From contig DEKS01000049.1 of assembly GCA_002354005.1 (NCBI GenBank), forward strand, positions 1 to 5,919: a stretch of DNA of 5,919 bases, written 5' to 3'. Of this stretch, positions 5,060 through 5,919 are shown one piece after another. Every line of letters begins with the position of its first letter. Position 1 is the first letter of the stretch. The notes under the pieces are model-generated. The model did not search any database and was not told the DNA's origin. It was given only the letters and a program-made list of their open reading frames with translations. The translations under genes and the position numbers were made by a program. Origin of the DNA: Bacteroidales bacterium UBA2716 (GTDB lineage Bacteria; Bacteroidota; Bacteroidia; Bacteroidales; UBA932).

Positions 5060-5126
5060 AGATTTCTCGACTCCGCCTGCGGCTCCGCTCGAAATGACAA
5101 AGGGGCTCCGCTCGAAATGACAAGGG
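5060..5126. repeat. dispersed-repeat doublet next to a regulator stop codon
   Basis: GGCTCCGCTCGAAATGACAA occurs at 5081-5100 and again at 5104-5123, a 23-base period. It is preceded by a related degenerate stretch, TTTCTCGACTCCGCCTGC (5063-5080). From memory, sequences of the type TCGACTCCGCTCGAAATGACA are frequent intergenic repeats in Bacteroidota and other genomes; their function is unknown to me. The doublet ends about seven bases past the regulator stop codon. Confidence 0.6.
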
Positions 5127-5130
5127 ACAA

Positions 5131-5152
5131 CTATTTCTCCAAACACGCCAGG
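5131..5152. repeat. 22-bp direct repeat, right copy (pairs with 3031-3052)
   Basis: Identical to 3031-3052. Here the bases encode the genuine C-terminus (LACLEK-stop) of the regulator entering from the right, so this copy is likely close to the source of the tail found on the mosaic remnant. Confidence 0.8.
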
Positions 5153-5919
5153 AAATCCTCGCTGTCTGGCGAGGAGGAGGCCTTGATGCGCTCCTTGAGG
5201 CGGTAGAGACGGTTGTAAACGTAGGGCTTGTCTTTCTCCAGGAGGGTGGAGATGGTGGTGGCGGAGAAGCCGGAGGCGGTGAACAGGTACAGGAGGAAGT
5301 CCTCGTCCTTCCACTTGGGGAAGGCGGCGCGGAGGCGCTTCATGACGCCGCTGGCGCGCTCGTCCAGAGCCTGCTCCAAGTTCTTCTGCGTCTTCGTGTC
5401 GCTGCGGAGGCCTTCCACGATGGCCTTCACCTCGCTCAGGATCCGCGGTTGCAGGTTGGACGTTCCCTCAAAGACATAGTACTGCTCGCACAGGCGGTCC
5501 AGCGTATCGATTCCGCCCAGGCGCGGGCGGTCCGCCTTCAAAGCGGAAAGCTTGGACTGCAGGTCCTCCGCGGCCGACAGGTAGCGCTCGTTTTCCACCT
5601 GCTTTTCGGCCAACAAGCGTTCCGTCTGGATCTTCCGGGCCCAGAAATACAGGACCAGGGTAGAGAGGATCGCCGCGATCAGGAGAGCCATCATGGCGAT
5701 TCGGCTCCGGGAGCGCTCGATTTCCCGTGCGACGGCACCCGCTTTCCGGAAAGAGACCATCCCGCTTCCGTATCGGCCGACGGCCGTCTGGACCGTGCCC
5801 ATCAGTTCCCAGGCCCGCATCCGCTCCATGTCCGGTCCGTTTTCTTCGAAATGGAAGCAGGCGCGTTCCAATCCTGCTTCGGTGGCGTCGTCCAGGAAGA
5901 AATACGTGCGGTAAAATGC
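5131..5919 (-). CDS. membrane-bound TPR/HTH regulator, 5' end outside the window
   Basis: The C-terminal 262 residues of a regulator whose start lies past the right edge; the frame is open to base 5919. The visible part begins with two TPR-like helix pairs (AFYRTYFFLDDATEAG, then ERACFHFEENG and VQTAVGRYGSGMVSFRKAGA). A transmembrane segment follows, encoded at about 5703-5635 (IAMMALLIAAILSTLVLYFWA), then a coiled coil (ERLLAEKQVENERYLSAAED) of roughly 35 residues. The C-terminal region (5304-5182) ends in a helix-turn-helix-like stretch, DFLLYLFTASGFSATTISTL followed by YVYNRLYRLKERI. This matches the Bacteroidota plan of periplasmic TPR, one membrane span and cytoplasmic DNA-binding tail, but the HTH is not the LuxR type of the regulator at 157-1614. 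An internal TTG at 5871 is not a convincing start. It converges on the lipoprotein operon; its own target probably lies to the right. Confidence 0.82.
   Translation of the reverse strand, partial: AFYRTYFFLDDATEAGLERACFHFEENGPDMERMRAWELMGTVQTAVGRYGSGMVSFRKAGAVAREIERSRSRIAMMALLIAAILSTLVLYFWARKIQTERLLAEKQVENERYLSAAEDLQSKLSALKADRPRLGGIDTLDRLCEQYYVFEGTSNLQPRILSEVKAIVEGLRSDTKTQKNLEQALDERASGVMKRLRAAFPKWKDEDFLLYLFTASGFSATTISTLLEKDKPYVYNRLYRLKERIKASSSPDSEDFLACLEK

Overview
The window looks like a piece of a Bacteroidales (Bacteroidota) genome, probably from a gut or other host-associated lineage. The grounds are fimbrillin-type lipoproteins with SPII signal peptides, membrane-spanning TPR regulators with C-terminal helix-turn-helix domains, A-rich leaders in place of strong Shine-Dalgarno sites, and a TAnnTTTG-like promoter box. 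No RNA genes, CRISPR array, transposase or phage genes were seen.

Layout, left to right. Positions 1-156 hold a possible leftward promoter and the terminator of the first regulator. At 157-1614 (minus) is an intact TPR / transmembrane / LuxR-type regulator. A divergent intergenic region (1615-1774) carries an inverted repeat and a promoter-like box. It leads rightward into a 46-codon peptide gene (1775-1915) and, 12 bases later, a fimbrillin-like lipoprotein gene (1928-2998). The arrangement is then repeated: a mosaic remnant of a regulator (about 3031-3171, minus), a second copy of the same intergenic region, a second small peptide gene (3327-3461) and a second lipoprotein gene (3485-4918), which carries an extra FISUMP-like C-terminal domain. 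A convergent intergenic region (4919-5130) holds a hairpin terminator inside a perfect 15-bp inverted repeat, followed by a dispersed-repeat doublet. The 3' two thirds or so of another membrane-bound TPR/HTH regulator (5131-5919, minus) runs off the right edge.

My reading is that this is a tandem array of cassettes of the form regulator <- operator -> small peptide - surface lipoprotein. Cassette 1 is complete. Cassette 2 keeps its operator, peptide and lipoprotein, but its regulator has collapsed to about 45 codons. A third cassette may start with the truncated regulator at the right edge. The regulators would sense something in the periplasm through their TPR segments and control the neighbouring peptide/lipoprotein operon through the conserved inverted repeat. 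Regulator 1 might also control cassette 2 in trans. The small peptides have a nearly identical first 27 residues and divergent, acidic tails. They are the least explained component and the best candidate for something undescribed. The functional links are inference; the repeats, spacings and deletions are visible directly in the sequence.
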